Of a DNA stretch of 64,000 bases, positions 1 to 13,181 are shown piece after piece. This DNA comes from Papilionanthe hookeriana x Papilionanthe teres (lineage: Eukaryota > Streptophyta > Magnoliopsida > Asparagales > Orchidaceae), in assembly GCA_022702705.1 (NCBI GenBank), contig CM040430.1, forward strand, positions 12,181,324 through 12,245,323, in the 5' to 3' direction. A program made the position numbers and the translations under genes. How positions within the stretch are numbered: the stretch's first letter is position 1; the number at the start of each line of letters is the position of its first letter. The notes below the pieces were generated by a model. It ran no database searches and was not told the origin of the DNA. It worked only from the letters and a program-made list of their open reading frames with translations.

Positions 1-3000
1 GTCTTACTCTTCTTCCCGAGCTTCTGAACATTCTCCATTTTTATTGAGTCAATTTCATGCCACATAAACCGTATGGATGTGTTCGTCTTCTCGAGACGAA
101 TCCATAGAGCATAAGAACGTTTAATTTGGTCAAGTATCGGGCGAGATCTTAAGCCTAGAAGATGGACGGTTCTCGGGCTAGGAGGCTTGGGGACGATGAA
201 CGGATGCCGTTCATTCAATACACGTGCGGATGGACGGCTCAGATTAGGTCGGACCAGCGGATGATACGCGGAAGGCGGGACCCGGGCTGCTGACTCAAGT
301 GGCGGCTTCGAATGGGAGCGCGCCGCGTGGTCGTTCGGAGATGCCGAGGATGACAGGGTGCTGCGCTGGATAAGTAGGAAAATAGGCATTTTCTTATTTA
401 TTTAATTCCCTACACTTCAAAAATACATAACTTTGTCTAGAAAAATTAGAAAAATAAAATAAAAATACCCTCTTGCTCAGTGAATAGAGGAGAATAATGT
501 GGAAAAGAAATCATTTAGTTTCATTGAGTATTTGATTTTTAATAATTTATTTACTCTCTGCACTATTTCAATTCTCCATGCATGTATACAATTCACCATG
601 GCATGAGACCATAGGGCTTTCAAGCCTCCGAATTTGGGAACATTCCCCGAATTTTCTAAAGTCAGAGGCTATCTCTATGAAGAGTTATTGATTTTTCAAT
701 TCTAGGTCACTATTTTGAGTATTTTAATTCCAATAATTAGCATGTTGTGAAATAAATCCTCGGAAAATTTGGTGATGTATCTTGTGACCAGAGAACTCTA
801 GGAAAAATAAGTTTTGAATTAATCCACTTGAAATAACCCTAATTGGCTTAAACACCCAAAATGGAGCTTTAATTAATTAGAGCTAATCATACATCAAATT
901 GAATTGAAATCAATTCTCCACTGACCTTTAGGATTAGAGGAACCCACCATAAAAGTTTGAAGTCAATTGGACTTGGTTAGCCCTACCAAATGGGTTGATT
1001 AAGCCATTTAGCCAACTTAAACTTTGAAAATTCATAACTTTCAAAATACTTTTCAAAAATTCACCAAATTGGTTTTGGAGCCTCTCTGATATCAAGGGAA
1101 TTTAAGAAAATTAAAATTGTAATTTTCTAAAAAAGTTGATTTTTTGCATTATTTTAATATTTTTAATAATTAAAAAATAATAAAAATCACAAAAATAATA
1201 AAATTCACCAAAATGTCACATTTTGAATTTTAATCATTTAGGAACAAACCCCATATTTTTCTTAGGTCTCTATGATGAGATATTAAATTTTAGAGCCCTA
1301 AGGTAATTTTAAAATTAAAAAAATGTATTTTTTAGCATTTCCACTAAAATAATTCTAATAAATCAAGGAAAAATCAGAAAATTATAAAAAGTGGTCCTTT
1401 AGTTTCCTTGATATCAGAGAGATTTTTGAAAAATATAAAATTCATTTTTCAATCTTTATTTTATTTTTAAATTAATTAATACTCCAAAACTCAAAATAAT
1501 TATAATAAAAATAATATAATTCAAAAAATCACCAAAATTGGTCCAAGTGGTCCTCTGATCATTAGGAATGTCCCATAATTTTCTTAAGGACAGAAACTTT
1601 CCCTTGGTCATGTTGTTGAATTTTCCTTGAAAATCCTTATCTTCCACAAAAAATAATTATATAAATAAATTAAATACAGAAAAATCACATTTTCTCCCCT
1701 AATGTCTTGATTGACATATGAGTGAAGCCACATAAAAATTTCAAATTCATTTAAGCTCAATTTAGTGAGTTATGAAATTAGTAAGTTTAAAGGGCAAAAT
1801 AGTAATTAAAATTTTAACCTATAATTAAAAATTTTAGGTTTAATTAAAAGGGTGGGTAAAATGTTTGATACTAATTTGATTTTGGATGTTTGAAACTTAG
1901 GTAATTAAAGGATAGAAACCTACCAAATAATTTGAAGGTAATCAAAATAAACCTTAATTAAATAATTAATTAAATTTGGAAGAATAATGAAAAATTGGAA
2001 TTATTAAAATAGGGATATTATTAGGAAGAAATTTATTCTTTAATCTAAGAATCCCTAAATTAATCACCTCAATAATATTCAATTCCTAATTAAAATGATA
2101 ATCCAAATTCAAAACTTGAAATGCTTAATCATTAAATTAAATTAAAATTAAAACATTTAAATTAAATCCTTTTAAAATTTCAATTAAATTAATGCTTTAA
2201 CAATTAAAATTAAATTATCTTTAAAACATAAAAAATCAAAATATTAAATTAAAATTAAAAATAAATTTAAATTTAAATTTAAATTAAATTAAACTAAATT
2301 AAATAAAATTAAATTAAAACATATTAAATTAAATCAAATTAAATTAAATTAAATTAAATTAAATTAAAAAATAATAAAATCAAGTTAAAATTAAAATTAG
2401 ATTAAATTAAATAAATTAAATTAAAATTAAAACTAAACCAAATTAAATGAAATTAAAGTTAAATTAAATTGAATTAAAAATAACATCACCTAAGGCATAA
2501 AGAATTCAAAAATAAATCTAAAACAACTTGAACACTATTCCAAACTTAAATCCATTAACCGAAATTAAATTAAATCATAAACCATTTGAACATCGATTTG
2601 CTCTCGAAAGCTTTTGTTGTCATAACTCCTAAACGAAACGTTAAGTGAAGTGTTACTTCACTCATAGGATATTCAAATGTCCCGGTTCATCGAGTAAGAT
2701 AACAACAAAACTTGAACTCCCGGACGATTAATTCGTTTGTATAATTAAATTCTCTTGGACTTAAAAATAATCCTAGAAATATGGAAAAGATGTTTAAGAC
2801 TCGTCTTAAGCACTTCCTCGATATGATAGGATATTTATAAGAACAATTGAACTTAATTGTTCTTTGATGAAGAAAATCGTCCTCAAACCAAAATACAAGA
2901 ACCTAGACGTCATAGGAGATGACTAGATATAGGATTAGGAACTTGGTAGAAACCATAACCCTTCCCTTAGCTTTACCTAGGAACTTGCTTTAAATGCTTA

Positions 3001-4588
3001 AATATTCTAAATTGTGTTTAAGTGCAGCTTGGGATGACGAGAAGACCCTCCAGGTACGCTTTTATTTTATTGCAATTTATTTTATCGCATCGCACTTACT
3101 TTTCTTGCATGATAAACAACTATTGCATGAAAACCCACACCTCTAGGATAGTCCCTAAAACTGAAACAAAAAACTAAATTAAAAGTCATTACAAGATAAA
3201 ATTCACCGCCACAACATTTCAAAATATAAAACAACTCAAAATTTAATCACAAACGTAACAACAAAACTACAACTACAACTAAATTAAAACGTCTTGTTGG
3301 ATGATCGGGAATACCTCCGATGATGTAACCTACGTGTTGCTAACGGGATTTCCCACGTGCCTAAATGAAAGTGTGGAACTCATTCAGTTGAGTTTAGCAA
3401 ATTCATCCGGACTAAGTGAATCCGATAAAAATAACGATGCCGAAGGATGGAACCGTGGGATCTTAACCGGTGTTGTTATAATCAACTTTAAGATTTGTTT
3501 AATTAAAATATTAAAAAACACATGGATTTTAAGATTTTCTCTAAACCAAAACACTTCTCTCATCTCCCGATTTATGATTTCTAAAACTAAACCTCTGCAA
3601 CAACAAAGAGCTCGGAGCATGGTGGGCAGCACGGCCGTCGTCATCAGCAAAACCTGAGTCTACTTCAGCAAAACTTTCTTAGAATTAAATAACCAAGCCA
3701 TAGAACTTTGAGGTAGCTTGCCTAGTGCAACATAAATCCTCAACTCTTCGTTAGGCATTTGCATGATCATATCATGTAAATTAAGCCCTAACCGGTCTTA
3801 GGACTCAGAGGTAGTCGTCCGATACGACATAAACCCTCACATCTTCGAGGCTATTTGTATGATTTTATCATACGAATATAAGTCCTAACTAATTAAAATT
3901 GGCAAGATCAAAATACTAAATAAACATTAGGGCTTTCCTAAATCCAAGCCAAATAATAGGATAGTCGGGAAATTACCGGAGTTCGCTTCGAATCTGTGAT
4001 TTCTCCTACCTTTCTTCCTTTGGATTCCTAAAATAAAATATTCCAAATTTGATCCATTCCCTATTGAAATTCCAAAATTTAATGCTTTGAAAACTTAAAC
4101 TTTGAAATTCTTGAGAGCAGAACTACTGATTATTATCGAGAGTTTTCTTAGGTGATTCCCGTCACTTAAGATGTAATTAACTATAGGGGCTTGCCCTTAT
4201 AGGGAATTTTAAGAACCCAGGTAATATAAACCCTGTTTAATGTTTTCATATTAAGCAGGGGAACTTGTCGGCCTATAAAATTGGTTCGCAGACCAAACGG
4301 ATGTCACAAACCTTCTAGTTTATTTAATCGAGCCCCACCATCAAACAGTGTGCCTATTCTTCGGAATGGACACACGTTTTGTGGTGCGGTGCTCGTTTAT
4401 ATAAATTATTTGAGATGTGAGATCAGTTTGATTTCATATCTTAAAAATTTTTAAAATTATTTTTTAAAAATCAAAATACTACTTTCCAAATCATATATAT
4501 ATGTAAATTAAATTTAAAATTCGCCGACAATTTCTGTTAGGCGACCCCCTTTTCAAAATAAAACACCTAACCTAAAAATATGCCGACA
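1..4588 (+). mobile_element. Ogre/Tat-type LTR, 3' 4.6 kb of it (window-truncated)
   Basis: This stretch aligns along its whole length with the last 4.6 kb of the two LTRs at 22031-29381 and 42342-49730. It ends at the same terminal GCCGACA (4582-4588). It is clearly more diverged than those two are from each other, so it is an older copy of the same family. Whether it is a solo LTR or the 3' LTR of a full element cannot be told, because its left part lies outside the window. It interrupts the 3' untranslated part of the minus-strand Athila-like element. GATGT at 4589-4593 would be the right target duplication. I see no credible gene in it. Confidence 0.85.
2240..2480. repeat. Degenerate AAATT pentanucleotide microsatellite inside Ogre LTR
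   Basis: Long runs of the 5-bp unit AAATT, broken by other A/T words. The same tract sits at the matching place in the other two LTRs (26960-27265 and 47320-47620), with different internal lengths. Confidence 0.85.
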
Positions 4589-4973
4589 GATGTTCAAACT
4601 AACATAATTTTAAACTCTATAATCAAACTTCAATTCTCCAATCCTTACTACTAATCAGCATCACAAACCAATCCACGACACACTAAATGCTGATACAAAA
4701 CTATGACGCATATCTCAATTAAGTTTGAGATATTCAAATCATCACTCCACACATAATAAAATCTAAATCAAATCAAATAACATAAATACAAACATACTAT
4801 GGAAATTTTTACTACTACTCTTCAATGTCGGAATCTTCATCTTATCTGATATTTCTGATATGACGATGATGCACAAATAAGTTATAGAAAGGCTCGAAGG
4901 GAAACTCCGGCTGCATTCTTCGATGATCTAACCCTTCTGTCTCAGTAAATGAAGAAAGCTAGCTTCCAGGTGA

Positions 4974-5960
4974 TCAAAGTGTTCCTTCATTCCTCCAGTC
5001 AATGTGATTAAATAAATCAGATATATTGTCGATTGAATCTCTCACTTTCTGCAGTTCTTTCTCCATTCCTTTAATTTTCTTCATAAGTAACTCCGTTTTA
5101 TCTGAAATAGGCCTTGCTATAGGATTATTCTGTGAAGCTATATCAGAGATAAATGTAATTTCATCATTATTTTCCAAAGTAGGGAACATATCTGTAGGAT
5201 CAAGCGGCTTCCAAGGTAACAGAACCTTTTCCCAAGCTTCATAAGAAACCTGGTACTGACTGCATAATGCAAAAATAGTAGATGGGTGTCCTAGTCCGTG
5301 AACTGACCCATGCACAATTAAACCCAATGCAGACTTAACAATTATTGATCCAACATCAATAGGCAATCCATTTTGAATACAATAATTCAATATAGTGCAT
5401 TCCTTCGAAACGTTGTTTACCCTCATAGTAGGTAATAATTTAGATGAGATGAAAAAGTGCCAGTGCTTTGAGACAAGATTCAAAAGTGATGCAGAGAAAC
5501 TAACATACCCGTCTTCACGCATTTCTCAATCTTCCGGTTCATCAGTCAGATATCGAAATATCTCATTCATATTATATCGAGACGGCACAAAATTTGAATA
5601 TTGACATACCGGGGTGTTTTCTATAGAGAATAATTCATTTACTCTTGATGGAGTAAACGTCACCCATCTTCCTCGGACGTAGACATTCCTATTGTTGATC
5701 GCATGTAAGTTAGAGTAGAACTCTTTCACAACTGGAATAACAACAGCAGACGTAGTGTAACAAAATACCTCCTAGTGCCGCTGCGCGATCGTTTCTTCTA
5801 TCTTCGTAGTGGAATTCTCTAATCCTCGATTGACAAATCCCCGTTCCTTGATAACTCTTTTCTTTACCAAAACCTTGTTGAAGATCAGCTGCGCTTCGCA
5901 CTCACAAATTTCCTCCGGTTAAACACTCCGAATTAGAGGAATCTAAGAATTTGGAGACCA
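4974..5960 (-). pseudogene. Env-position ORF of element A (plant transposon protein type), broken
   Basis: Pieces at 4974-5522 and 5526-5729 are one reading frame split by a stop near 5523; the N-terminal part (about 5720-5960) is in another frame. The protein resembles the two env-position ORFs of element B. It shares the block LLPTMRVN, then ILNYCIQ, IDVGSIIVKSALG, GLGHPSTIFALC, and a coiled-coil-like C-terminus (KIKGMEKELQKVRDSIDNI). This matches what I know from databases as the 'putative plant transposon protein' family, found downstream of pol in Athila-like elements. No signal peptide or convincing membrane segment is visible, so calling it an envelope would be unsupported. Its function is unknown. 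It lies about 400 bp beyond the integrase, same strand. Confidence 0.7.
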
Positions 5961-6094
5961 TTATGGTGAATGGAATGAATTCTAGTGAAGAAGGCGGATC
6001 TAGAATGATTTAAGAATGGGTTTTCACAAAGGAATTGGTGTTGAAACCGTCCAAATCGGCATTCAAATTATAAATAACTCATCTTTATAACTTC

Positions 6095-6265
6095 CTCGCC
6101 GTCGGCAAGAAGTTTCTCGCCGTCGACGACTCGCTTATAAAACCGCCTCCCATGTTCTCGCTGTCGGCGGGACGTTTCTCGCTGTCAGCGAGTTCGATAA
6201 ATAAACTGAATTTAATTTAGGCGCGAACCTCGGTGTCGGCGAGTATCGACCTCGCCGTCGGTGAG
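6095..6265. repeat. Six 15-bp palindromes in three phased pairs (element A, before env-position ORF)
   Basis: Near-copies of CTCGCCGTCGGCGAG start at 6095, 6116, 6157, 6178, 6229 and 6251. Within pairs the starts are 21, 21 and 22 bp apart. Each unit is a dyad with a free central base. The cluster lies between the end of pol and the env-position ORF, upstream of that ORF on the minus strand; TATA-like A/T words (6068-6077) follow on the ORF side. Confidence 0.85.
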
Positions 6266-6382
6266 ATTCCAAAAGAATGTCCAATTTTGCTCTAAATCGA
6301 ATAATTTATTTTCTCATCATAATGGTTCGAATATGTGATGATTCTTAATAATAATTGAGTAGTAAAGTTTCAATAATATAGA

Positions 6383-7520
6383 CTAACTATTAAGATACAA
6401 TAAAAATAGATAACTAATATGGGTTGCCTCCCATAAAGCGCTTGGTTTAACGTCGTCGCCCGACCTAATTTCAATTATTAATCGAAGTCGACTAAGCATT
6501 AAAACCACTTTATAGTTAGGTCTTATACCTTCGAAATATGGTTTTAATCTATGTCCATTAACTTTAAATTTATGTCCAGTTTTTGGATCTTCGATTTCTA
6601 TAGTTCCGTATGAAAATATTTGAGTTATGGTGAAAGGTCCTAACCATCGAGACTTCAATTTTCCATGAAATAATTTCAATCTAGTATTATATAACAAAAC
6701 TTTCTGTCCCGGTTCAAAATTTCTCTCGATTAATCTTCCGATCATGCCATAATTTTATCTTTTCTTTATAAATCCGATCATTATCATATGATTCATTTCT
6801 TAATTCTTCCAATTCATTTAATTGCGGCAATCTTTTCTCACCAAGTCTTCCTTCATATTATAATTAAATTCTTTAATCGCCCAATATGCTTCATGTTCTA
6901 ATTCAACTGGTAAGTGGCATGTTTTTCCATATATAAGCTCGTAAGGAGTCATTCCAATCGGAGTTTTATAAGCAGATCCTATAAGCCCATAATGCCGTGT
7001 CTAATCTAATAGACCAATCTAACCTATTCGGGTTTACTGATTTTTCTAAAATACGTTTAATCTCACGATTAGATACTTCGACTAATCCGCTAGTCCGTGG
7101 ATGATAAGCAATGGATATCTTATGAGTAATATTGTATTTTTCTACTAGTTTGTGAATGTATTTATTTCTAAAATGAGTTCCTCCGTCGATGATAATCACT
7201 CTCGGCATTCCAAATCTAGTAAAAATATTTTTCATCGAAATTTTGAAACACTCTTAAGCATCACACCGAGGTAAAGCTTATGCCTCAATCCATTTGGAAA
7301 CATAATCAACAACTACTAATATATATGAGTTTCCAAATGAAGGAATAAAAGGTCCCATAAAATCTAATCCCCAAACATCAAAAATTTCAACTTCTAATAT
7401 AAAATTCGTAGGCATTTCATTTTTCTAGATATATTTCCTACTCTTTCGACATTTATCGCAAGTTTTAATATATCCGTATACATCTCTAAATAGAGTAGGC
7501 CGATAAAATCCATATTGTAG
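6383..7520 (-). pseudogene. Athila-like integrase (element A), broken
   Basis: On the minus strand the zinc-finger end (CDKCRK, near 7480-7440) comes first. The catalytic core piece at 7235-6966 has IIDGGTHF with the second catalytic Asp at 7187-7185. The catalytic Glu follows in [10 protein letters not shown], leaving 35 residues between them as expected for a DDE integrase. The C-terminal piece at 6745-6383 ([12 protein letters not shown], then [10 protein letters not shown]) is typical of gypsy integrases. Frameshifts and stops separate these pieces. The product would insert element cDNA into the host genome; this copy cannot encode it. Confidence 0.8.
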
Positions 7521-7682
7521 AATCTTATAAGCGGTTTTATCAGTCCCAAAATGTCCTCCAAAATCGAATCATGACATTTTTGAATAATTGGTCGAGTTTC
7601 TTCATAAGGTACACATCTTCTAATAATTAAATCCTTACATTGCTTATATAAATATGGTTCATCCCAAAAATAGGTTTTCGTA

Positions 7683-9465
7683 TCATGGATGAATTTTTTC
7701 TCGTTTTTGCAAAGTTAGCATAGGTGGTAAAATATTACTAACTATATAGTTTACTATATCGACATACCATGGTATTTTCCACTCATTGATATTATATAGT
7801 TGTTCATCGTGAAAACTGTCTATAATTTCATTTTCAATATTAGATAATTCATGATTTTCTAATCTTGATAAATGATCCGCAATTTGATTATCAGTTCCTT
7901 TCTTATTAACGATCTCAAAATCGAATTCTTGCATTAATATCATCTATCTAATTAATCTTGGTTTGGAATCTTTCTTTTGCATTAAATATTTGATAGCTAG
8001 AATGATCGGTATGCACGATACATTTTGTTCCAATCGTATAAGGTCTAAATTTATTAAAACCATATACTACAGACTAATAATTCTCTTCTCAGAATCGTAT
8101 AATTTATTTCAACATCATTTAGAGTTTTACTAAGCATAAGTATATAACTTTAAAAATCTTTTCATATCTTTGCCCAAGAACTCGCTCCTACAAGATAATC
8201 ACTAGCATCACACATAAGCTCAAATGGTTTCTCCCAGGTTAGGTGAAACTATTATAGGTGCTCGTAATTAATTTTTCTTTTAAGAGTTCAAAAGCATTCG
8301 GCATTTGATTATAAATTCAAATTTCTTGTCCTTTTCGAGAAGTTGGCATAGTAGATTTAGTAATTTTTGAAAAATCTTTTATATAGCGTCCGTAGAATCC
8401 AAGCATGTCCAAGAAAACTTCTTACCCCTTTTACCGTAGTTGGAGGTGGTAATTTAACTATAACTCGAATTTTTGCGTGGTCCACTTCCATGCCTTTTTC
8501 TGAAATTTTATGCCCTAATACAATGCCCCCGCAACCATAAATTGACATTTCTCCCAATTTAGAACTAAATTTGTTTTCTCACATATTTCTAATACTTTTT
8601 CAAGATGAGTTAAGCATGTGTCAAATGTTGTTCCAAATACAGAGAAATCATCCATAAATACTTCTATTCCATTGTCAATTATCTTACTAAATATAGACAT
8701 CATACATCTCCGGAATGTTACTCGGTGCATTACATAATCCAAAAGGCATTCTTCGAAAAGTGAAAGTTCCATAAGGACTAGTAAATGTAGTTTTCTCTTG
8801 ATCCTCAGGAGCAATTTGTATTTGATGATAACCGGTGTATCCATCTAGAAAACAAAAATATTTATGTCCGGCTAATCTATCTAACATCTGGTCTAGAAAT
8901 GGTAAAGGGAAGTGATCTTTCCTGGTGGCGGTATTTAATTTCCTATAATAAATACATATACGCCAACCAGTAACTTGTCTTATAGGAATAAGATCGTTAT
9001 TTTCATTGGCGAGTGACTGGTCACTCCTCCCTTCTTAGGAACACGATGAATTGGGCTTACCCAAGCACTGTCAGAAATATGATATATAATATCATTATCT
9101 AACCATTTTAAAATTTCTTTCTTAACTACTTCTTTCATTATCGGGTTTAATCTCCTTTGGGGATCTGCTTTAGGTTTATGTTCATCATCTAAAATAATTC
9201 TATGCATACAGATTGAAGGACTAATTCCTTTAATATCTGCTAAAGTCCAACCAAAAGTTTTCTTATATTTTTTTAAAGTTTCTAAAAGTTTTTGCTCTTG
9301 AGATTCGTTTAATGCAGATGAAATAATAACTGGTAAAGTTGAAGAATTACCTAAATAAGCATATTTCAAATGATCAGGTAATATTTTTAGCTCAAGTTCG
9401 GGAGGTTTAATAATTGATGGAACTATATTCTTGCCGATGTTTTCGAGTATAATCCAAAATTTCAA
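7683..9465 (-). pseudogene. Athila-like reverse transcriptase and RNase H (element A), broken
   Basis: The minus-strand RT begins around 9465 (the linker ETLKKYKKTFGWTLADIKGI and the KKEILKWLDNDIIY block). It continues with YHQIQIAPEDQEKTTF and PFGLCNAPS and reaches the catalytic FMDD at 8658-8647. FMDD is the usual Athila form of the YxDD box. The end of RNase H is at 7943-7683 (FEIVNKKGTDNQIADHLSRL). At least four frameshifts or stops break it, and the region between 7944 and 8356 is only weakly readable. When intact this enzyme copies element RNA into DNA and removes the RNA template. Confidence 0.8.
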
Positions 9466-9603
9466 ATCTTTCCCGAATATAATCTAGTTCTTCATTATTA
9501 TCTTCAATTAATTCAGTGTTTTCTTTTTCTAATTTATCTTCGTAATATTCCTTAAAATGTTCTTGTTGTAAATGTTCGAAGTATTTCCATCCGAAAACAT
9601 TCA

Positions 9604-11777
9604 TCATCTTTTTCTTAGCGCAGGATATTTCATTGATTTTGCAATATTAAATGTAACTTTTTGGTCATTTACTCTCATAGTTAATTCTCTTTTCTGAACA
9701 TCAATCATAGCTTTTCCAGTAGCTAAAAATGGTCTTCCTAAAATGATAGGAATTTCTTTATCTTCCTCCATATCTAAAACAATAAAATCTACTGGGAAGA
9801 TAAATTTATCCATTTTTACTAACACATCTTCAATAACTCCCTTAGGATAGGTAACCGAACGATCAGCTAATTGAAGGGTTACCGAAGTAGGTGTAATTTT
9901 TCCTAATCCTAATCTCTTAAAAATCGATAGAGGCATTAGATTGATGCTTGCTCCTAAGTCGCACAAAGCTTTTCCATAAAATTTTTCTCCCATAGCGCGA
10001 GGTATAGTGAAACTACCGGGATCTTTCAATTTTTCGGGAAGCTTCTTCTGAATAATAACACTACACTCTTCACTAAGTGCGACTGTTTCATTATCAGTGA
10101 ATTTTCTTTTTTTATTTAGAATATCTTTCATAAATTTTACATAATTTGGCATCTGATCTAAAGCTTCGACAAAAGCTATATTGATTATTAATTTCTTTAA
10201 TATTTCAAGGAATTTAGCAAATTGTTTATCTTTTGTATGTTGAGCTAGTCGTTGAGGAAATGGTGGTGGAGATTTTTCAATAGAAATTTTCATAGGTATT
10301 AAAGGATGTTCTAAGTTTGAATCTTGTTGAAGTGTTTCCTTTTCAATTTCCACTTCCTCTTTTTGGCTTTCAAGTTCTTTTTGAATTTGAGGTTCTAATT
10401 CTTTTCCACTTCTTAGTTGTATTGCTTTAATTTGTTCTTTTCCTTGATCTTTAGGATTTATTTCCACATTACTAGGAAAAGTTCCGGGTATTCTATTATT
10501 TAGCGCGATAGCAATATGTCCAAGTTGAGTTTCGATATTTTTAATAGATGTTCCTTGAATTTGTAGTTGATTTCCTTGATTTTGTAGTTGATGACCCATA
10601 TTCAAAATTAATTCATCCATAGATAATTTCTTATCTTTGAATTGAGGGTTATTGTTATTAAATCCAGGTGGGTAATTAGGTTTATAGTTTGGATTTGCTT
10701 GATTAGGTTGATTCATCCATTGTTGATTAGATGTGTTATTCCAATTAAAATTTGGATGAGTTTTCCAACCAGGATTATAATAGTTTGAATAAGGGTTATT
10801 AGTTCTATTATTAATAGCATTTAAAGTTTCATAATTAGATTGAGATTCTATGATTTGTCCGAGATGAGTTTTCTTCTAAAGTAGGAGAGTAGTTCATTCC
10901 AAAATGATCTAATTTCTTAGATATAGCAGCAATTTGAGAAGCTAACATAGATATTGCATCGTTTTCATGAATGCTGGCTATCTTTTTCGGATTTACTCTA
11001 TCAATGAGGCCATTGGAAATTATTTGTTGCCATTTCTTCGATTAGTGCATAGGCTTCATCAAATGGTTTAGACATTAATGAACCTCCAGCAGCAGCATCG
11101 ATGATTGATCTTAAAGATCCTACTAATCCATTATAAAAGGTTTGAATAATCGACCAATCTGGTAGCGCATGATGTGGGCATTTCCTAAGAAGTTCCTTAA
11201 ATCTCTCCCAAGCTTCATATATTGATTCTCCATCTAACAGACAAAAAGAAGTTATATCATTTCTAAACTTAGTAGTTTTAGATGGTGGAAAATATTTGGA
11301 TTGAAATTTTTGTGATAATTCTCCCCAAGTTTTAATAGATCCAGGGTCTAACGAATTCAACCACATTTTAGCCTTATCCCTTAATGAAAAAGGAAAAAGT
11401 CTAAGTCTTATAGCATCGTCAGATACTCCTTGATATTTAAAAGTAGCACAAAGTTCTAGAAAACTAGCAAGATGTAAGTTAGGATCTTTAGTAGGTGAAC
11501 CACTAAATTGATTGTTTTGTACCATTTGGATAATTGCAGGTTTAAGTTCAAATGAATTAGCAGCTACATCAGGGTTTTGAATAGTTAAATGAATTTCATC
11601 CGATGTAGGATTGGCATAATCTCTTAATGGTCTTTGTTGGTTCATATTTTGAATTTCAGGAATATTTGTCATTTGTGTTAAATTTATAATTTGTTTCTTT
11701 TGTTTTCTAATTCTTTTAATTGTACGCTCTAATTCAGAATCGTAAGGTATTAAATTTTCGTTTCCAAATTTGCGCAT
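9604..11777 (-). pseudogene. Athila-like gag and protease (element A), nearly open
   Basis: Gag starts at 11777 (MRKFGNENL). It has a Retrotrans_gag core (KAKMWLNSLDPGSIKTWGEL; ESIYEAWERFKELLRKCP) in a 258-residue open piece ending at 11001. A stop/frameshift stretch at 10717-11000 still reads as gag C-terminus. The next open piece, 10716-9604 (370 residues), is Gln/Asn/Lys-rich and then holds an aspartic protease with ALCDLGASINLM (near 9965-9940) and the later IILGRPFLATG. DLGAS replaces the more usual DTGAS or DSGAS, as is common in Athila. Gag would form the particle and the protease would process the polyprotein. This is the best-preserved part of element A. Confidence 0.8.
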
Positions 11778-11856
11778 ACAATTTTAGAATAGATATTAAT
11801 TTATATATTATGATTATTTTAAAATAGTCCGTTACTCTAGTAAATTTTTCTTACTT

Positions 11857-11874
11857 TCCACGGCAACGGCGCCA
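11857..11874 (-). promoter_or_regulatory. Primer binding site, tRNA-Asp type (element A)
   Basis: The minus strand reads TGGCGCCGTTGCCGTGGA, six bases inside the end of the 5' LTR. It matches the tRNA-Asp-type PBS known for Athila, with one change (GTGG for GGGG). Confidence 0.85.
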
Positions 11875-13090
11875 AAAACTTGACCCACAATTTTATATTA
11901 TGATATTTTTAATTTAATTGCAACGACGCCAAAAACTTGACCCCGCTATATTATATGTATAGAATTGTAATTGTTTATGTTGTGGATGCTACGCAAGTAT
12001 ATGTATCGTATCAAGTAATACAGGGCTCTAGTGGAGTCCTGGTTATCGATCCCACAGGGAAATAGAAAATTAAATAACCAACTAATTTTAAAATAATAAT
12101 AATAATAATTCTAAAATAGTATACAAAAATTTGGAATTCTAAATTTAAGCGCAATAAAGTAAACTAAGTATTTTAATTAGGTAACTTAACTAAGTAGAAA
12201 ATTAATACGTATTGAAAGTGCAGAAATTGAACTAATTGCTAAATAAGTCTTAACTATTCAGAAAAAGTATCTTTCCCCTTGTTTAGAAATTTAAGTGATT
12301 GATGAATTTAAATAGATAATTTTAAGGTATTGTGACAAATAGGAGCATTCCTATTCTTTACCCTTCGGTCGAGTGTAAAGAATATTGACTAATCCTATAT
12401 TTGATTACCGAATCTGCGGCTAGGCTGGGAGGATACCGATCGCCACTTCGTAGCTCCCACGTTCCCCTCGCCCGAGGGCTAACATCTACACTTCGACTCT
12501 CAAACAATAGGACCGAATTGAATATTTTAGTCCGTCACACTAAAATGCTCTATTCTACGCCCAAGTGATATTATTTCCCTATTTATTTGCACCCTCCTTC
12601 CAAGGCTTTTGAATTCCCCGAATATCGGATGTAATTTTTACTATAGTTGATAATCAACATATTTTAACAAATCAAATGGCCGAGCTTGAAAGTAAATTAA
12701 GTTTTAAGTAAAAATTATCACAATTTATTAATATATATAAAAGTACTTCGTTTTAAGTTTATCAAGTCACTTAATTTCATAACGAGGAGAAAGACTAAAT
12801 TAACTACTCGAATGCATGGGAACTAAACTAAGCATGGATTTCATTTAAAGTTAAAAACAATAAATATAAATACTTATCTCGATTTATCCCTGCAGTACTC
12901 TCGCAGTTCCTTTCGACTCTTCCTTCCGATGCAACGAAGACTCACTAAAAACTCACTAACTCACTAAAGACTCACTAATTACACTAATTAAGACTCTAAA
13001 AACTGCTCACACACATAAATAAAAGACTCTTAAGACACAAATTGACACACCCAACACAAAATAATACACTTAGAAGCTGAATTTTGGCCT

Positions 13091-13100
13091 CTATATATAG
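13091..13100 (-). promoter_or_regulatory. TATA box of LTR A
   Basis: CTATATATAG, followed on the minus strand by a plausible start region. The nearest palindrome edge is 82 bp upstream; LTR B has 83 bp between its last palindrome and its own TATA box. Confidence 0.6.
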
Positions 13101-13181
13101 AGGTGAGCAAAGGACCAAGAGGTGTGTAAGCATCCCTTCAAAAAGTGTCCAGGTTCAATGTATCTGCGCCATTTGAACTAG

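Noticed and set aside
4974..5960. Calling the env-position ORFs viral envelope genes
   Set aside because: No signal peptide, membrane segment or glycoprotein features in any of the three copies; they match a plant transposon protein family of unknown function.
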